A stretch of 5,785 bases of DNA from Planctomycetota bacterium (GTDB taxonomy: Bacteria > Planctomycetota > PLA2), in assembly GCA_023150495.1 (NCBI GenBank), contig JAKLKT010000226.1, positions 1 to 5,785 of the forward strand, written 5' to 3'. Below the pieces are notes generated by a model. That model saw only the letters and a program-made list of their open reading frames with translations. It did not search any database and had not been told where the DNA came from. Of this stretch, positions 4,721-5,785 are shown one piece after another. Within the stretch, counting starts at the first letter, position 1, and the number at the start of each line of letters is the position of its first letter. Made by a program: the position numbers and the translations under genes.

Positions 4721-5785
4721 CCCGCGCGCACCTCCCGCCGCTCGTCGTCGGCACCCTCGCGGTGCTCGCGGTCGCGGCCTACCTCGGCGTCGAGTCGCCG
4801 GGCCCGGGGCAGCTCGCCGCCGCGCACGCCTCGATCGAGGACGGCGAGCACCTCTCGGGCTGCGTGCGCTGCCACGCGGACGAGGGGCTCGTGGAGGGCT
4901 GCCTCGACTGCCACGGCGCCATCGCGGCCCAGCTCCGGAAGGGGGAGGGCTACCACGCCTACCTGCTGCGCGGAAAGGAGCCCGGGTGCGAGGGGTGCCA
5001 CCCGGACCACCTCGGAAGGGACTTCCCGATCACGCCCGAACTCGTGGAGTTCGACCACCCGCACGTCGAGTTCGCGCTGGTCGAGGGGAAGCACGCGGAG
5101 CTCGCCTGCGGGAAATGCCACACGCGCGAGGGCACGTTCCTCGGCGCCTCGCAGGCGTGCGCCTCGTGCCACGAGAACATCCACAAGGAGGAGCGCTTCC
5201 TCGACTGCGCGGGCTGCCATGACCAGACGACCTTCGCGCAGCCGAAGGACTTCAGGCACGACAAGCTCCCGCTCGTGAACGGGCACAAGGGCGTCTCGTG
5301 CGCGAAGTGCCACGACGACGACCGGAACTACACCTCCGTCCGCGGACGTGCGTGCGCCGAGTGCCACGAGAGCCCCCACCGCGCGGAGCTCGGGAACGAC
5401 TGCGAGAGCTGCCACCCCCGCGATGCGACGCCGTGGAGGTCCGCCTCCGTCGCGGTCGATGCCGCGCTCCACCTCCGCGCGACCGGCTTCCCGCTCGAGA
5501 AGCCGCACGACATCGAGTGCGCGAAGTGCCACGAGGGCGCGACCTACGCCGTGCGCTTCCGCTCCCCCCCGCGCCCCCCCTCATCGTGCACCGCGTGCCA
5601 CGAGGACGTGCACAAGGGGCAGTTCGCCGGGAAGAAGTGCCTCGACTGCCACGAGAAGGATCGCTGGAAGCCCGCCCGCATCGACCACTCCTTCTTCCCG
5701 CTGCGGCTCGCCCACGAGAAGCTCGAGTGCGCCGCGTGCCACGAATCGGGGGGGTTCAAGGGGACCCCGAAGGCGTGCGCGGGCT
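4717..5785 (+). CDS. Multihaem cytochrome c, at least 13 haems (3' end outside the window)
   Basis: The frame is open from GTG 4717 to the window edge, 356 codons. Residues 8-23 form a hydrophobic signal or membrane anchor, placing the rest in the periplasm. There are 13 complete CXXCH c-haem sites, with first Cys at 49, 62, 91, 131, 148, 164, 195, 213, 229, 268, 291, 308 and 338. C354 starts a probable fourteenth that is cut by the edge. After three N-terminal haems the protein repeats a three-haem unit: an arm of the FDH..(F)xL...H....CxxCH type (haems at 131, 195, 268, 338), then CxxCHE..H(K/R)......CxxCH (148/164, 213/229, 291/308). Other conserved His (for example H114, H126, H156, H181, H190, H221, H264, H299, H324, H333) are likely distal haem ligands, giving bis-His low-potential haems. 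Such arrays carry electrons along closely packed haems. The gene overlaps the cytochrome b stop as GTGA. The final partner could be an outer-membrane conduit, a terminal reductase or a soluble acceptor, and is not visible. Total haem number is unknown. Confidence -1.
   Translation, partial: MTRAHLPPLVVGTLAVLAVAAYLGVESPGPGQLAAAHASIEDGEHLSGCVRCHADEGLVEGCLDCHGAIAAQLRKGEGYHAYLLRGKEPGCEGCHPDHLGRDFPITPELVEFDHPHVEFALVEGKHAELACGKCHTREGTFLGASQACASCHENIHKEERFLDCAGCHDQTTFAQPKDFRHDKLPLVNGHKGVSCAKCHDDDRNYTSVRGRACAECHESPHRAELGNDCESCHPRDATPWRSASVAVDAALHLRATGFPLEKPHDIECAKCHEGATYAVRFRSPPRPPSSCTACHEDVHKGQFAGKKCLDCHEKDRWKPARIDHSFFPLRLAHEKLECAACHESGGFKGTPKACAG

Noticed and set aside
5563..5580. Long C-runs as a possible frameshift in the cytochrome c gene
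   Set aside because: The frame reads through as SPPRPPS and CXXCH motifs with conserved spacing continue after it, so no frame change is needed.
4366..5759. Minus-strand open frames opposite the multihaem cytochrome
   Set aside because: They are shadows: the plus strand in this stretch encodes 13 regularly spaced CXXCH motifs without a stop.

Overview
The window is very GC-rich, with third codon positions almost all G or C, and reads as a Gram-negative environmental bacterium. Three things support this: an LPS-type heptose kinase (HldE/RfaE family), secreted paralogues of the DUF1080 (3-keto-disaccharide hydrolase-like) family, and a large multihaem c-type cytochrome. DUF1080 expansions are typical of Planctomycetota, Verrucomicrobiota, Acidobacteriota and relatives. 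Lineage cannot be fixed from this sequence, but an uncultured member of one of these groups is the best guess.

Layout: two divergent operons flank a 224-bp intergenic region (2437-2660). The leftward operon (minus strand, 2436 to 1) encodes two tandem exported proteins of nearly equal size (355 and 353 aa). Each has a signal peptide, a helical TPR-like N-terminal half and a DUF1080/concanavalin-like beta-sandwich C-terminal half. They are followed by the 5' part of hldE/rfaE, which runs off the left edge. The two DUF1080 genes overlap by GTGA. A perfect 7-bp inverted repeat fills most of the 25-bp gap before hldE.

The rightward operon (plus strand, 2661 to the right edge) holds three genes joined by 4-nt GTGA overlaps. 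They are (1) a membrane-anchored ferredoxin/FAD/NAD(P) oxidoreductase of thioredoxin-reductase-like fold, (2) a five-helix b-type cytochrome with two His pairs each spaced 14 residues, and (3) a membrane-anchored periplasmic multihaem cytochrome c with 13 complete CXXCH motifs before the window ends. Together they look like a route for moving electrons between cytoplasmic NAD(P)H or ferredoxin and the periplasm: FAD/4Fe-4S, then di-haem b, then a multihaem c wire. This is the most interesting content. The direction of electron flow and the terminal partner are not visible.

Unusual details: the oxidoreductase has a GVFIAGE FAD-binding motif placed before its GxGxxG Rossmann motif, so the order looks permuted. 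Its second 4Fe-4S motif has His in place of the second Cys. The cytochrome c is built from repeated three-haem modules. No RNA gene, CRISPR array, insertion sequence or integration site was seen, and no gene-free stretch exceeds 300 bases.
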